From Trichobilharzia regenti (lineage: Eukaryota > Platyhelminthes > Trematoda > Strigeidida > Schistosomatidae): a stretch of 64,000 bases of DNA. This document shows positions 33,637-43,921 of this stretch, in pieces; the stretch's first letter is position 1; every line of letters starts with the position of its first letter. The stretch spans positions 86,438,319 to 86,502,318 of the forward strand of contig OX235264.1 in assembly GCA_944472135.2 (NCBI GenBank). The letters are read 5' to 3'. Both the position numbers and the translations under genes were made by a program. Below the pieces are notes generated by a model, which worked only from the letters and a program-made list of their open reading frames with translations, was not told the DNA's origin and did no database searches.

Positions 33637-33776
33637 ACGGAGATTATCTGAAAAATATGATGTATTTGCGCTATACATTTCGAACAATCTGACCACACAT
33701 TTACTTGTCAAGTCAATATATTTGGAAAAGTTAAATTAAACAAAGTGACAAAAAGGAATTAAGAATAATTAACACA
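33637..33776 (+). repeat. Inverted pseudo-LTR of the Penelope-like element, left
   Basis: About 140 bp, the reverse complement of 34619-34757 with roughly five differences. Confidence 0.87.
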
Positions 33777-34618
33777 AGCGTTTGGTAATCCAATCAAATA
33801 AGGATTACCAAGGTAAGTTAAGAGTAATAACAAACTGTTTTTGAATACACAAGGGGGGGCCTAAGTTTATGAATAGCTATAGCCTCAGAGTATTTCAGTA
33901 AACGCCCTTGACCGTTTTTATAGACGACTTTACAGGCTGAGTTGACATCAATCTTATGGTTCATCTCGATTAGATGTTTAGCTATAGACGAAGTCGGTAG
34001 TCTGACACCAGCATCTATTGATTTGTCACAATTCATCTGTTTTTCTAATCATTTTGGAATATGCTCTCCCATCCACACACGCAAAGCGCGATTACTCCTC
34101 CCTATGAATGTGTAACCACAGATACACGAAAATTGGTAAATTGTGTGGGATGTGACATAATCACTTGTGCACTTTTGAGGTTTGCAGTAAAGCATATTTT
34201 TAGCTTTTTCCACAATTACAAGCTAGGCTGCATAGTAAGTTTTACGGATGATTGAATTCAACCTTTGTCTCAAAATCCTACTATTTATTTCCCCGTTATA
34301 TGCTAATTTGACGAAAACCTTTTTCTTAGGGGCGGTATGGATTGTAGGTTTAGAGACTAGTTGACTTCTACACCTGTTTAAAAGTTTTAAGGGATATCCG
34401 TTTTCAACAAGAGTATCCATCAATATTTCGTTTTCTTTGTCTATAACATCAGCCGTGCAAATACGCTGAATCCTCTTAAATAGACACTTCGCCACACCTC
34501 TCTTATACTGTAATGGACAGAAGCTGTGAAAATTAAGGTATAACCCTGTCCATGTGGGCTTTCTATAGATAGACCGTCTTATTGAGCCATAATCTCTTCG
34601 ACTCAGAAGTACGTGTTT

Positions 34619-34757
34619 GTGTTAACTATTCTTAATTCTTTTTTGTCACTTTGTTTAATTTAGCTTTTCCATATATATTGACTTGACAAGTAAATGTGTG
34701 GTCAGATTGTTCGAAATGTATAGCGCAAATACATCACATTTTTCAGATAATCTCCGT
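34619..34757 (-). repeat. Inverted pseudo-LTR of the Penelope-like element, right
   Basis: Inverted partner of 33637-33776. It lies 12 bp inside the right target duplication. Confidence 0.87.
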
Positions 34758-35111
34758 ATTCTAGTAGCGTTATTGCCAATTATCAAACGTTCAGTGCTGC
34801 CTGGAACAACTATTCATACAGATTAATGGAGTAGTTATAGTCAGCTATCGACCATGGGCTAGATTCATCACATCGTCAACCATACAAATAATTTCATCAA
34901 TCCTTTTGATGGAACTCACACAAATTCTATCAAAAATTCCTGGAGTCACTTCAAAAAACAGACCAGATCTGTGAATAGATCAAGAAATGCAATGATATAC
35001 AGTTATTTCGATGAGTTTATGTACAGGGTTTGGTTTGACACAAGTATCAAGACTCCTATGAGAAAATGGGAGGTCTTTCTGTATCATGTACGAGAACGTT
35101 ATCCTTTGTAA

Positions 35112-35857
35112 CTATTTTTAAACATTGCATTACCTTTATATAGGCGTTTTATTGAAATTACTCTCCGTTTATATAAGGGCTTCTGATTGCGTGAAGTTGT
35201 CGTTGTCAAGGTCATTTATCCACTCGCTAGGTGGCTTCGGTTGGGGCTACTATAGCTTAGGATCAGCCAGATACAATGCTCTTTTCGCTGTACACTTCTT
35301 TGAAACTGGTTAACCATTAGGGTGGTTATCAGTGATTACAATCCCGCGGGTCCCGACGCATTTCTTCAGTTGCGGTTGGACGTACGTTATTTTCTATTTC
35401 GAATTTTTTTCCTAACATGATCTAGTATCCTGTATTTCTTGCGAATTAACTGTGACAAACTGTGGCAACAATTCATACACTTTGCGCAAACACATCGCGA
35501 TAGCCTTTATCTTCGCCGGCCCTTTTGTTCCTTGAAGACTAAGTTGTCCGCAGTCAGATCCAGTCATAACAGAAAAATAAACTGACTGTTGAGCGCAAAA
35601 TGCCTGAGATTAGATTGGTTTGGCGAACTTATTTGATTCCCTGCACTATGAAAGAGAAAAGACAATTCTGTTGCATACTGGAAACTCAAGAACAAAAAGC
35701 CTCAGACAGAAGAGACCTCAACACATAATATCAGATAACCAGGTCTCTTTCCGAGGAAACGTCGACGCAAAATAGTCCAATATAATAAGGTTAAGGGAAC
35801 TTAATAATTTAAAAGGAGAAGCAAAGATAACATTGGACTGGTCCCAATCGTACAAAT
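35112..35857. other. Non-coding stretch
   Basis: No gene was recognised. It may include the right end of the Merlin element. Confidence 0.4.
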
Positions 35858-36195
35858 GTGGGGACAAAATGGGGAAGCAATCCGAATAATGGGGAAAAAA
35901 TCCGAACAAAGGGGACAAAATGGGGAAACAGAGGAAAAGTTTTACTTTACTCGGTAGGCTACTGATAAATTGTAAGTAGTAAACTTTTTAGGTAGAAACA
36001 AAATGGGGAAATTCTGCGAATTCTGGGGACAACCTGACTTTAGACAATGGGGAAAAGGCAACAAAAAAGGGGACAAAGTGGGGTGCTGGGGAAAATGGAG
36101 AAAATCTTACTATTTCCCCATTTTGTCCCCATTTTTACTCAATGGAATGTCCCCATTTTGAACACGATTTTCCCCATTTTTGTCGAATGGGGGTC
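35858..36195. repeat. GGGG-rich direct repeats followed by their CCCC-rich inverted copies
   Basis: The 16-mer ggggacaaaatgggga occurs at 35860-35875 and 35911-35926. Related GGGG units lie near 36001-36098. At 36115-36130 the exact reverse complement appears, with further CCCC units to about 36181, then gggggtc. The strand switches from G-rich to C-rich near 36105, allowing a long imperfect hairpin. It directly precedes the LINE reverse transcriptase remnant. Confidence 0.8.
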
Positions 36196-36199
36196 TTCC

Positions 36200-37300
36200 C
36201 ACATGACTCGTGAATTGACTATTACTTGGGACTCGTCTGGAAACACCACACCCCCATCCACAGAACCGCCAGTGGATTTCATTCTTCCAACAGAAGGAAA
36301 GTCTACTGAAGTCCGAAAAGTTGCTAGGACATGTATAAATTTCTGCAGGAACCCTGAAAAGAAATCCAAAAATCTCACTAGATATGTTCACCCCACAATT
36401 TCAAAAAGTTCGGAAGGAAGGAAAGGTGCCAACCGATTGGAATAGAGGCTGGATACCTTATCAGGTTACCGAAGAATGGAGACTTAGGCCTCTGCAAGAA
36501 ATGGCATTGAGTAATGCTTTTGTCGAAGCCTAGAAAAATACTTTGTCGCGTCCTCCTGGAAAAAAAGACGCACATGATTCAGAACTCCGCCAACACGTAA
36601 CAAGGTGGATTCAGGAACGCAACACATGTGAGGATCAATTCCCTGGGCTGAGAATCATAATCTAGTGGAAAATAGAATAGAAATCAAATGTCTACCTCAA
36701 ACTCATAGGTCTTCAAAAGAACTTCAACAATGTTGACTGCTACTACTCCAACAATGTTCAGTACAGTGCCCTATATCGTTATCACTCCCATTCAACAGCT
36801 ATATGACCGCGACACGTCATGTGATCTACGACCGAAATCTCAGCGAAGCTTTTGGAGTGAATACAGTAGCAGGACAAGACTGTCTGCTACACCAACGGTA
36901 TTCGTAATTGTGGCGGAGTGCATTATGCGTCAGACTTTGTGGAGAGAAGAGACAGGAGTACCCTGGACCATCGATAAGAAGACTCTAGAACATCTTGATT
37001 ATGCAGATGATACATGTTCAACGTCAAGCAAACTCGAAGATATGCAGGCTAAAACCAACAAACTAGTAGATTTGGCAGCCAGAGTAGAGAGGATACCAGG
37101 TGAGCATACAGAAGGTGGAGGTAATTAAGATAATCAATCAACAAGGACAACAAGCAGCACAAATCAGCATCAACGAAAGATATTTGAAAAGTGGGTAAAA
37201 CGGAAAACGATATCAAAATCAGAACCTGAAAGGTAGGATGGACCCTAGAGTGCGACTCGAATGAGAGATGAGTTGGGCGTTCGAGAGTGACATACAGGTG
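36200..37300 (+). pseudogene. Non-LTR retrotransposon reverse transcriptase remnant
   Basis: Collinear RT blocks can be read across frames: PPSTEPPVDFILP with EVRKVA (36250-36330), a VPTDWNRGW-type block (about 36430-36450), RLCKKWH.VMLLSKPRKILCRVLLE (about 36484-36560) and LEHLDYADDTCSTSSKLEDMQAK (36988-37055). The YADD box is intact, but stops, frameshifts and deletions between blocks make it inactive. It is a different family from the elements at 1 and 44204. 3' limit uncertain. Confidence 0.75.
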
Positions 37301-38240
37301 GTCAGGAGAGGAGAAGATGGTAACCTATAAACAGTTGTGGAGCAACCCATAGAGGGTTCTTTAGAATAGAACGAAATCGAGACATACTGCTGAAGCCACA
37401 TGTTCCATTCGAAATCCAAGTGGAAGTTAATGTAACGACAGTAATAAAAATGGAGTGGCGATAAGTTCACACAGATACACAGCAAACGTTGATATGTATG
37501 TGGTGTTTTCAGGCAGCTGGGGCCACTCAGATGCATTCACAATGCAATCAACTCGATTAATTCATGTACAAAATTAGTCCGGACAAGTACCATCGTCTCC
37601 AACGAGGAAATGGAGGACATTCTTGGAACATATCAGATATTACCACAAAGTTAACTTCTATCCATTGTTCTTGTTCATTTAGTTTCTTGTAGTGCAGAAA
37701 AAAAGAAATTTCGCCGGAGCAAAATTGCAGTTACATCGGAACTGGCGTGGTTCTGATAGTGAATCCAGAATGTTTGGTGTTGTGCATTGCGAACGTACAT
37801 TATCATCCCAAGGACTGTGAAGCTCCCCTTGTATATATTCTGCGTATTGATGCATCAAAATTACTTGGTTTTACTCGACTTCACTAATTCCCAGGACGCT
37901 GGTTCTCCCTGAAGTAGCTCCCAGTCACACACGGTTGTCGTGATTACTTGATTATTAGTTAGTTATTGGCTCAGTACAATCGATAGTTTACGATATGAAA
38001 CAATGTCACATTCCACCGCTATTGCACACTTACCATACTTTTACTGTATTGTAACTCATTCACGTGTAAATGTTTACAATTGTTATTATTACAGAATATC
38101 TAAAATACTGCCGACATGCAACCGATGATTTGGGTAATTATTTTTACTGAATAAATGCTGGCTAATGACTCACTTTTCAAAACCCCTCACGCAATAATAA
38201 TAATTTCCGTATATGCAGTTGTCTTTGTATGTATGTTAAA
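37301..38240. other. Non-coding stretch
   Basis: The first part may be the decayed 3' end of the LINE. Nothing recognisable is in the rest. Confidence 0.4.
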
Positions 38241-38245
38241 GCCTT

Positions 38246-38439
38246 TGTAGTAATTTATTGTAATCGTAGTATTAGTATTTCGAGATGACCGAATTACACG
38301 AATCCAAACAAAACGCAGAGAGGGCGGAATTCAGGAATTTCTATTTAGCGGAATTATAATGCAATTCATATAAGAAACGTATTAACAATCAACAGTAAGT
38401 ATTTAAACAATACAGAGATAGAAACTGTCAATCACCACA
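38246..38439 (-). repeat. 3' LTR of copy 4
   Basis: 194 bp. Contains the last codons and stop of the second ORF. Confidence 0.92.
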
Positions 38440-38895
38440 TCCGCCACACGTGGAATGTCTCCTTGCGTACTTATAACGATGTCTCGGTTTGCTTGCAAGT
38501 AGCTGCGACCTTCTAACTGATTCTGTGATATCATTTTCATCAGTATTATCTGGACCTATTTCTGAATTATCTACAAAATCAGGATTATTAGCGGAATCAT
38601 TACAATAATAATTGGAACGACCTACTTCATTTATTGTCACTTTGTCCAGGTGTCTGTTATGAACTGAGTGATCTTTGATGTCTAATATCTTCACCACTCG
38701 ATTTCCCATTTTTTGTAGAATGATTCCAACAGAAGGTCTATGGTCATTCCCTTTGTAATAATGTACATTAGAAGTCGTGGACATCAGATGCTTTGTGAGA
38801 ATTCGATATTTGAAAAGTTTTGCAGGACTTTCATGAGTACTCGTATGCTCTGCATTCAACAGACGCAGTCTATGCATATGCAACAATTCCTCCAT
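38428..38895 (-). CDS. Second ORF of Gag-only LTR element (integrase-tail-like), copy 4
   Basis: 155 codons starting MEELLHMHRLRL, 9 nt after the shared stop (38905-38907), ending CGGCGD inside the LTR. It has the same landmarks as in the other copies (SPAKLFKYRILTK, RPSVGIILQKMGNRVVKILD, HLDKV). Function unknown; see the fused version in copy 2. Confidence 0.62.
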   Translation of the reverse strand: MEELLHMHRLRLLNAEHTSTHESPAKLFKYRILTKHLMSTTSNVHYYKGNDHRPSVGIILQKMGNRVVKILDIKDHSVHNRHLDKVTINEVGRSNYYCNDSANNPDFVDNSEIGPDNTDENDITESVRRSQLLASKPRHRYKYARRHSTCGGCGD

Positions 38896-38904
38896 TTTAA
38901 TCAG

Positions 38905-39874
38905 TTACTCTCTCATCTCATTCAGGTCTTTTCGTGTTTTCGACAGCTCACATTGTAGCTCGGCTATTACATTTTTGAAAACAGTTTACACTTGAGTTGT
39001 TGAATTTGTAGTGGAGGTTTTCATTGGATGAGATTGAGTATTCTGAAAAGTTGAAAGACACACTGACTCCAATTTACTAGACAGATTGGGAGAATTATAT
39101 GAATGCTGAGTAACACAAGTATTCGAACTCCTGCAAACAGTCTTGATGTGTCCAACTTTACCACATTTGTGACACTTATTATAGCACCCCGAAAACGGCC
39201 ATCGCTTCGTAGATGTAACTTTCCACAGGATAAACACGGTTTAATGGTTTTGATCTCTCGCTGCATTCTATTACCTGTGGACGACAGTTTGGATTTCTTT
39301 CCATGAACACTTGTATTTTCGACTTTGGACAGCATGACGTCAGATACTGACTATTGGGAGCAGAGTATTCACTGTTGACATCTTCATATGTCATACATAA
39401 ATCTTCAGCAGTTTGAAAGGTACAAGAAGGAATCTGCATTAACTCTTTCTCTAACTCAGGAATATTGATTCCAGCAATTAGACGATCACGTAGTTGTGTA
39501 TGCAGCTGATCTCCAAAGTTACACTTTGAAGCTTGAATTTGGGATTGAAGAATGAACTCTCGAATCTTCTGATTGGGAGCACGAACCAGTTTGTTGAATT
39601 GAGCCCTCTCTCGTGTCTCAAAAGTAGTTATATGGGAGTGATTTATCAAAAGTTCACGAATCTTGTCACATGACAGGGAAATGGATTTCTCTGGAATCGC
39701 CAGATTCTTCACTAGGCTATATGCATCTAACCCAATAGCAGCGATGAAATGTGCTGGAATTTTGTCATCCCGAACATTCTTTGAAATGCACCACGCATCG
39801 AAGCATTCCAAATAATCAGCAATCTCCCGCGGAGACCCATTAATAGGAAAGTTTCCCAGGTTATTTAGTTCCAT
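38905..39874 (-). pseudogene. Gag of LTR element copy 4, frameshifted
   Basis: Starts MELNNLGNFPING at 39874 and follows copy 2 closely to about 39350. One base is missing there relative to copy 2 (near gctcccaatagtcag), so the track shifts frame. The zinc-knuckle [14 protein letters not shown] is at about 39180-39139 in another frame. The shared TAA at 38905-38907 closes the region. Confidence 0.87.
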
Positions 39875-39887
39875 CGCGACGCCAATT

Positions 39888-40081
39888 TGTTGTAATTAAT
39901 TGTAATCGTAGTATTAGTATTTCGAGATGACCGAATTACACGAATCCAAACAAAACGCAGAGAGGGCGGAATTCAGGAATTTGTATTGAGCGGAATTATT
40001 ATGCAATTCATATAAGAAACATATTAACAATCAACAGTAAGTGTTTAAACAATACAGAGATAGAAATTGTCAATCACCACA
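39888..40081 (-). repeat. 5' LTR of copy 4
   Basis: 194 bp, tgtggtgattgac to acaaca on the minus strand. The candidate primer-binding site and ATG follow directly. Confidence 0.92.
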
Positions 40082-40086
40082 GCCTT

Positions 40087-40600
40087 GTACTAGCAATTAA
40101 CCAGCGGAATATGCAAATTTTAAAGCAAGTTGACATATGTTGTATGTTTTTGGGAATCACTCCTGTAAATGCTACTGTAATAATGCTATATGAGGTTTAT
40201 AAATGTCGAATGAGTAGATCAGCAAGTGATGAGAATGTTTATAGTGCATTTTCACATCAACAAGAAATTGCTTATTGACGAAATTATTGTTAGACTGGTG
40301 AAGACTTACGTCTGGCTGGCGGAATATTCTGTGGACATTCTTTAATTGCTCTGTGTTTATCCCTAAGGGCGGAAAACATTGACTTTAGAAACAAATCTGG
40401 AGTTTTGTGGGCTCTCCGGGCATCAAACATAAGTGCGGAAATGCATTTTTCAGTGTTAGAAATTTAGAGGCTGGAAAGCTGCACACTGCAGTTGGAAACA
40501 AAGCCACTGCAAGAATTTGTCTGTAAAATATGAAATTCGATGTGCCTCTGGCTAAAAGCGTAATGGTGCAGCTAGAAGACAATTTTCTTACATAAGTAAC
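40087..40600. other. Non-coding stretch between two LTR elements
   Basis: No gene or repeat was recognised. Confidence 0.45.
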
Positions 40601-40605
40601 AGACT

Positions 40606-40923
40606 TGTAGCGGTAAATAATTCCCCAAAATTATTGACCACAGCAATCACTCATTGGATGCTGACCACCACTGTTTAAGTCGACTTGTTTAGCTGAAGGC
40701 TTCCGGTCAAGCATCCCCGCCATTTGGTACCCCGTCGTGTAACGTGCACGATCACTAGCTAGCTAAGCGTTCGTCTATCGGCTGGTTTTGGTTCCTAAAT
40801 ACATTTCTTCGTTTGGACGACCAATAATTGGCTTTTGCTTTGTCTTTGGTACGCGAGAATAAATTAATTAGAAGTTGTTGAACGAGATATCACGTCAAAC
40901 CTTTAACATCCGTCAACCTTTAA
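40606..40923 (+). repeat. 5' LTR of the gypsy element
   Basis: 318 bp starting tgtagcggtaaa. Confidence 0.92.
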
Positions 40924-41037
40924 ACTGGTGAGCCTAACCGCGAACTTCATCTACGACAATTACTCAGATAATCCCGGTGAGTTCGTTCCATTTTGTATTT
41001 GTTCTTGTACCATATATTATTCGACATAATTTTCGTC

Positions 41038-41580
41038 ATGAGTGATCTTAGTCCCAAGGTCATCCGTATCCGCTCAACTCCTAAAACCATTCAGCTCGTA
41101 CCATACTGGCCAGATAATGCTGAAACGTGGTTTCTGCTAGCTGAAGCAGATTTTTGTGAGCATGGGATAACCGATCAACGTTCACAGTTACTTGCAGTTA
41201 TTCACGCCCTACCGCGGGAATTCAGCAAGTACGTAACATCACAGATGTTGAGTCCCGAGGTAAGTAACTCGTACGAGTTGCTGAAAGCATCCCTCCTCAG
41301 GAGAAACGTTCTCACGGACAGACAACGTCTAGATGAATTATTTCGCAACATCGAGTTAGGAGATCAGTCAGCCGTGAGCATGCTGACAAGAATGAAAGAA
41401 GTCGTCGGCCAAAGTCAGTTCGACGAAGGACTGTTTAGAGAACTCTTCTTAACCAAGTTGCCACAATCTGTACAGACCGTACTTGTGACACTTGAGGGTA
41501 CTGTAATAGAGAACTTAGCTATTACTGCAGATAAGATTCTAGAAATAACTAAACGGTCTGTCCCGAAATATGCTCAATGA
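41038..41580 (+). CDS. Gypsy element Gag, capsid part
   Basis: 180 codons starting MSDLSPKVIRIR; an in-frame ATG at 40993 is also possible. It has the capsid-like stretch PDNAETWFLLAEADF...ITDQRSQLLAVIHALP...LLRRNVLTDRQRLDELF...ELFLTKLPQSV typical of CsRn1-type Gag. It ends TGA at 41578-41580, overlapping the ATG of the next frame (ATGA). In a normal element this and the next segment would be one Gag, so this is likely a frameshift. Part of the element at 40606-43916. Confidence 0.78.
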   Translation: MSDLSPKVIRIRSTPKTIQLVPYWPDNAETWFLLAEADFCEHGITDQRSQLLAVIHALPREFSKYVTSQMLSPEVSNSYELLKASLLRRNVLTDRQRLDELFRNIELGDQSAVSMLTRMKEVVGQSQFDEGLFRELFLTKLPQSVQTVLVTLEGTVIENLAITADKILEITKRSVPKYAQ

Positions 41581-41864
41581 CTAAGCAGACTTCGAGTGAA
41601 GATCCTGCAATGACAGAGTTATGCAACTCCCTTCAGCAGATGTTTAGGTCAAACATGCATTCTAAATCCTCCAACCGTCGTCCTAAATCTCCTCAACGCA
41701 GGAACTCACGTGGTCGATCTAAGTCCAAACCACGTTCACTGAAAAACCCTGACTGGTGCTGGTACCACAACACCTATGGCCAAGAAGCGAAGTGTTGCCG
41801 TAAGCCTTGTAACTTCGGAAATGTCTCAAAGTCTGCGGGAAACTATCCCGCCGGCACGCGTTAG
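41577..41864 (+). CDS. Gypsy element Gag, nucleocapsid part
   Basis: 95 codons with a basic Ser/Arg-rich run ([18 protein letters not shown]) followed by [20 protein letters not shown]. That is a C-X2-H-X8-9-C-X4-C box; the CHCC order rather than CCHC is the hallmark of CsRn1/Kabuki-type gypsy elements. It binds RNA in the particle. It sits in a different frame from both its neighbours, indicating indels on either side. Confidence 0.75.
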   Translation: MTKQTSSEDPAMTELCNSLQQMFRSNMHSKSSNRRPKSPQRRNSRGRSKSKPRSLKNPDWCWYHNTYGQEAKCCRKPCNFGNVSKSAGNYPAGTR

Positions 41865-43099
41865 CGGCAACCGTCGCCGGTGGCACTAGCCGCCTACTTT
41901 ACATCCATGATGTGATAAGCCAGACTCGATACTTAGTCGACACAGGCGCCGAAGTCAGCGTCCTTCCTGCTACAGCAGCAGATCGACAGAAGGAACCTAC
42001 CTTCAACTTACAGGCTGCAAATGGAAAACCAATCGCAACCTTTGGTAGGAAATACGTCTATCTGAACGTAGGTTTACGCAAACCTATTCGGTGGATTTTC
42101 CTTCTCGCTGACGTTACAATGCCCATCATTGGCACGGACCTACTTAATCATCATGATTTACTCGTAGACGTCCGCCGAAAACGACTGATTGACAATACTA
42201 CTAGTCTGTCTATCAAAGGCATTACCTACATAGGCCCTAGCTTGTCACCCGTTAAGATAAAGGCAATTCTTGATCCAACTTTTCAACCTATCGTTGACAA
42301 GTATCCGGAACTTAACTGCCCGTCGAACGACCTACCGTGCATAACCAGCAATGTTATGCACCACATCATTACCACAGGACAACCTGTGACATCTAAAGCA
42401 CGACGATTAGCTCCTGACAAACTGAGAATCGCCAGGAATGAATTTGACCATATGCTTAGCCTTGGCATCATTCGACCTTCGAATAGCCCATGGGCATCCC
42501 CACTTCATATGGTTCCGAAAAAGGATAGCAACGATTGGCGACCCACCGGTGATTACCGGCGAGTGAATGCCAAAACAACCCCTGATTGCTACCCGTTGCC
42601 TCATATACACGACTTGACGGCAACCTTATCCGGCGCGACTATATTCTCCAAAATCGACTTGGTTAAAGCGTATAACCAAATCCCGATGGCAACAGAAGAT
42701 ATCCCGAAAACGGCTATCATTACGCCTTTCGGACTTTTTGAATTTCTACGTATGCCATTCGGTCTTCGGAATGCAGCCCAAACATTCCAACGCTTCATTG
42801 ACGAAGTATTTCGCGGTCTCGACTTTGTATACGCATACTTAGACGACTGCCTCATTGCCAGTCCAGACAAGGAAACTCACCTTAGGCACTTGGACTTGGC
42901 ATTTGACAGGTTACGCCAACATGGTGTTACCATCAATATTCATAAATGTCAAATCGGTGTTGACTCACTCGACTTCCTGGGTCACACTATTGACTGCAAG
43001 GGCATTCGCCCACTGGCTACTAAGGTTGAGCCTCCTAAGAAAAACCGTTCTGGACGCACCGTAAGGTTCCCAGAATATCTGCACACTTATTTGACTTAA
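41858..43099 (+). CDS. Gypsy element protease-reverse transcriptase fused to a short Pol C-terminal tail
   Basis: The frame opens before 41912 ([17 protein letters not shown]). It contains the aspartic protease motif [13 protein letters not shown] at about 41930, then GTDLL. The reverse transcriptase has the usual blocks, including [29 protein letters not shown] and the catalytic YLDD (about 42838-42849), up to [16 protein letters not shown]. There the thumb, RNase H and all of integrase are absent. The frame continues directly with [22 protein letters not shown], which looks like the extreme C-terminus of Pol. The join keeps the frame and removes roughly 2 kb relative to a normal element. 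It may retain RT chemistry but cannot integrate alone. Confidence 0.82.
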   Translation, partial: ALAATVAGGTSRLLYIHDVISQTRYLVDTGAEVSVLPATAADRQKEPTFNLQAANGKPIATFGRKYVYLNVGLRKPIRWIFLLADVTMPIIGTDLLNHHDLLVDVRRKRLIDNTTSLSIKGITYIGPSLSPVKIKAILDPTFQPIVDKYPELNCPSNDLPCITSNVMHHIITTGQPVTSKARRLAPDKLRIARNEFDHMLSLGIIRPSNSPWASPLHMVPKKDSNDWRPTGDYRRVNAKTTPDCYPLPHIHDLTATLSGATIFSKIDLVKAYNQIPMATEDIPKTAIITPFGLFEFLRMPFGLRNAAQTFQRFIDEVFRGLDFVYAYLDDCLIASPDKETHLRHLDLAFDRLRQHGVTINIHKCQIGVDSLDFLGHTIDCKGIRPLATKVEPPKKNRSGRTVRFPEYLHTYLT

Positions 43100-43598
43100 C
43101 GAAGTCGTGTGATTCACGCAACTCACTCGTTCGTGGTACTAACTATTTTTTTTGACGTATAAATTTTTTTATATACAGTACCACCAAACACGAAAAATTT
43201 TTTTTCAACAGTTCATGTAACATACACAAAAAAATTAATTATATGTATTTTTTTTCGATGTTCTGAACTTAGCATTATTTTACTGTATAGTAAATGCACA
43301 TAATTTTTTTTAACCAAAAAGGTCATTTCGTACATTTTCCTCGACATGGTTCTTAGCGTTCTTGTTTTCTTTTCCAGGTGCGACGGGCACTGGACGGGAA
43401 ACAAACGAAGCACGGAATCCAACGAACAACACCAGGAAGCTATGTACAAACACCCCATTAGCATATTCAGACAAACCAGTAGGCATAAGACCAAGCCACT
43501 CGGAAGATTTTTTTCACCCGAAAGGGAACCATCGAGTTTTTTTACTTCCAGCTGGTTCTGTCTTAGGGTCCTCACGACCCCACTAGGGGGGAGTGAGC
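43100..43598 (+). other. 3' untranslated region of the gypsy element
   Basis: Contains T-rich runs (43147-43155, 43250 region) and ends with the polypurine tract next to the 3' LTR. No conserved ORF. Confidence 0.7.
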
Positions 43599-43916
43599 TG
43601 TAGCGGTAAATAATTCCCCAAAATTATTGACCACAGCAATCACTCATTGGATGCTGACCACCACTGTTTAAGTCGACTTGTTTAGCTGAAGGCTTCCGGT
43701 CAAGCATCCCCGCCATTTGGTACCCCGTCGTGTAACGTGCACGATCACTAGCTAGCTAAGCGTTCGTCTATCGGCTGGTTTTGGTTCCTAAATACATTTC
43801 TTCGTTTGGACGACCAATAATTGGCTTTTGCTTTGTCTTTGGTACGCGAGAATAAATTAATTAGAAGCTGTTGAACGAGATATCACGTCAAACCTTTAAT
43901 ATCCGTCAACCTCTAA
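43599..43916 (+). repeat. 3' LTR of the gypsy element
   Basis: 318 bp, near identical to the 5' LTR. Confidence 0.92.
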
Positions 43917-43921
43917 AGACT

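Larger units (their letters stand above)
33591..34769 (-). mobile_element. Penelope-like element fragment with inverted terminal repeats, inserted in Merlin
   Basis: A 12-bp direct repeat ttattgccaatt (33579-33590 and 34770-34781) brackets it. On the minus strand, 34495-34223 encodes the end of a Penelope-type RT (LVENGYPLKLLNRCRSQL, then KKKVFVKLAYNG). About 34220-33818 encodes a GIY-YIG nuclease (CGYTFIGRSNRALRVWMGEHIP, then SSIAKHLIEMNHKI, SACKVVYKN). Frames are interrupted. Its ends carry inverted repeats at 33637-33776 and 34619-34757, the inverted pseudo-LTR arrangement known for this class. The upstream RT is missing. Confidence 0.87.
33018..35111 (+). pseudogene. Merlin-type DNA transposon transposase, disrupted by a Penelope-like element
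   Basis: 33018-33248 gives the zinc-ribbon-like N-terminus of Merlin/IS1016-type (ISXO2-like) transposases (CECGGVIYIQRCTRCTDVF...REDMAFF). 33393-33590 gives the first catalytic block (CGVGIIIHVDEAVLIKREYN). After the inserted Penelope-like element, 34782-35111 gives the rest, including NNFINPFDGTHTNSIKNSW, YFDEFMYRVWF and a final stop. This block order is diagnostic of the Merlin superfamily, which is known from schistosomes. Stops and frameshifts (for example near 33250 and 34825) also damage the ORF. Terminal inverted repeats were not identified. Confidence 0.85.
38246..40081 (-). mobile_element. Gag-only LTR retrotransposon, copy 4
   Basis: 1836 bp on the minus strand. LTRs are 39888-40081 (5') and 38246-38439 (3'), each 194 bp, flanked by a perfect 5-bp duplication gcctt (38241-38245 and 40082-40086). 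Belongs to the same subfamily as copies 1 and 3. Confidence 0.93.
40606..43916 (+). mobile_element. CsRn1/Boudicca-type Ty3/gypsy LTR retrotransposon, internally deleted
   Basis: 3311 bp with 318-bp LTRs (40606-40923 and 43599-43916) that differ at about three positions, so the insertion is recent. The flanking pentamer agact (40601-40605 and 43917-43921) is the target duplication; the LTR end is ambiguous by one base. Just inside the 5' LTR, tggtgagcctaacc is a candidate primer-binding site, and before the 3' LTR lies a purine tract (aggggggagtgagc). It carries Gag, protease and reverse transcriptase but lacks RNase H and integrase. Confidence 0.92.

Noticed and set aside
41912..43099. Start of the gypsy protease-RT at 41912
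   Set aside because: That position is a GTG inside a frame that is open further upstream with conserved residues before the protease motif, so it is not a real start.
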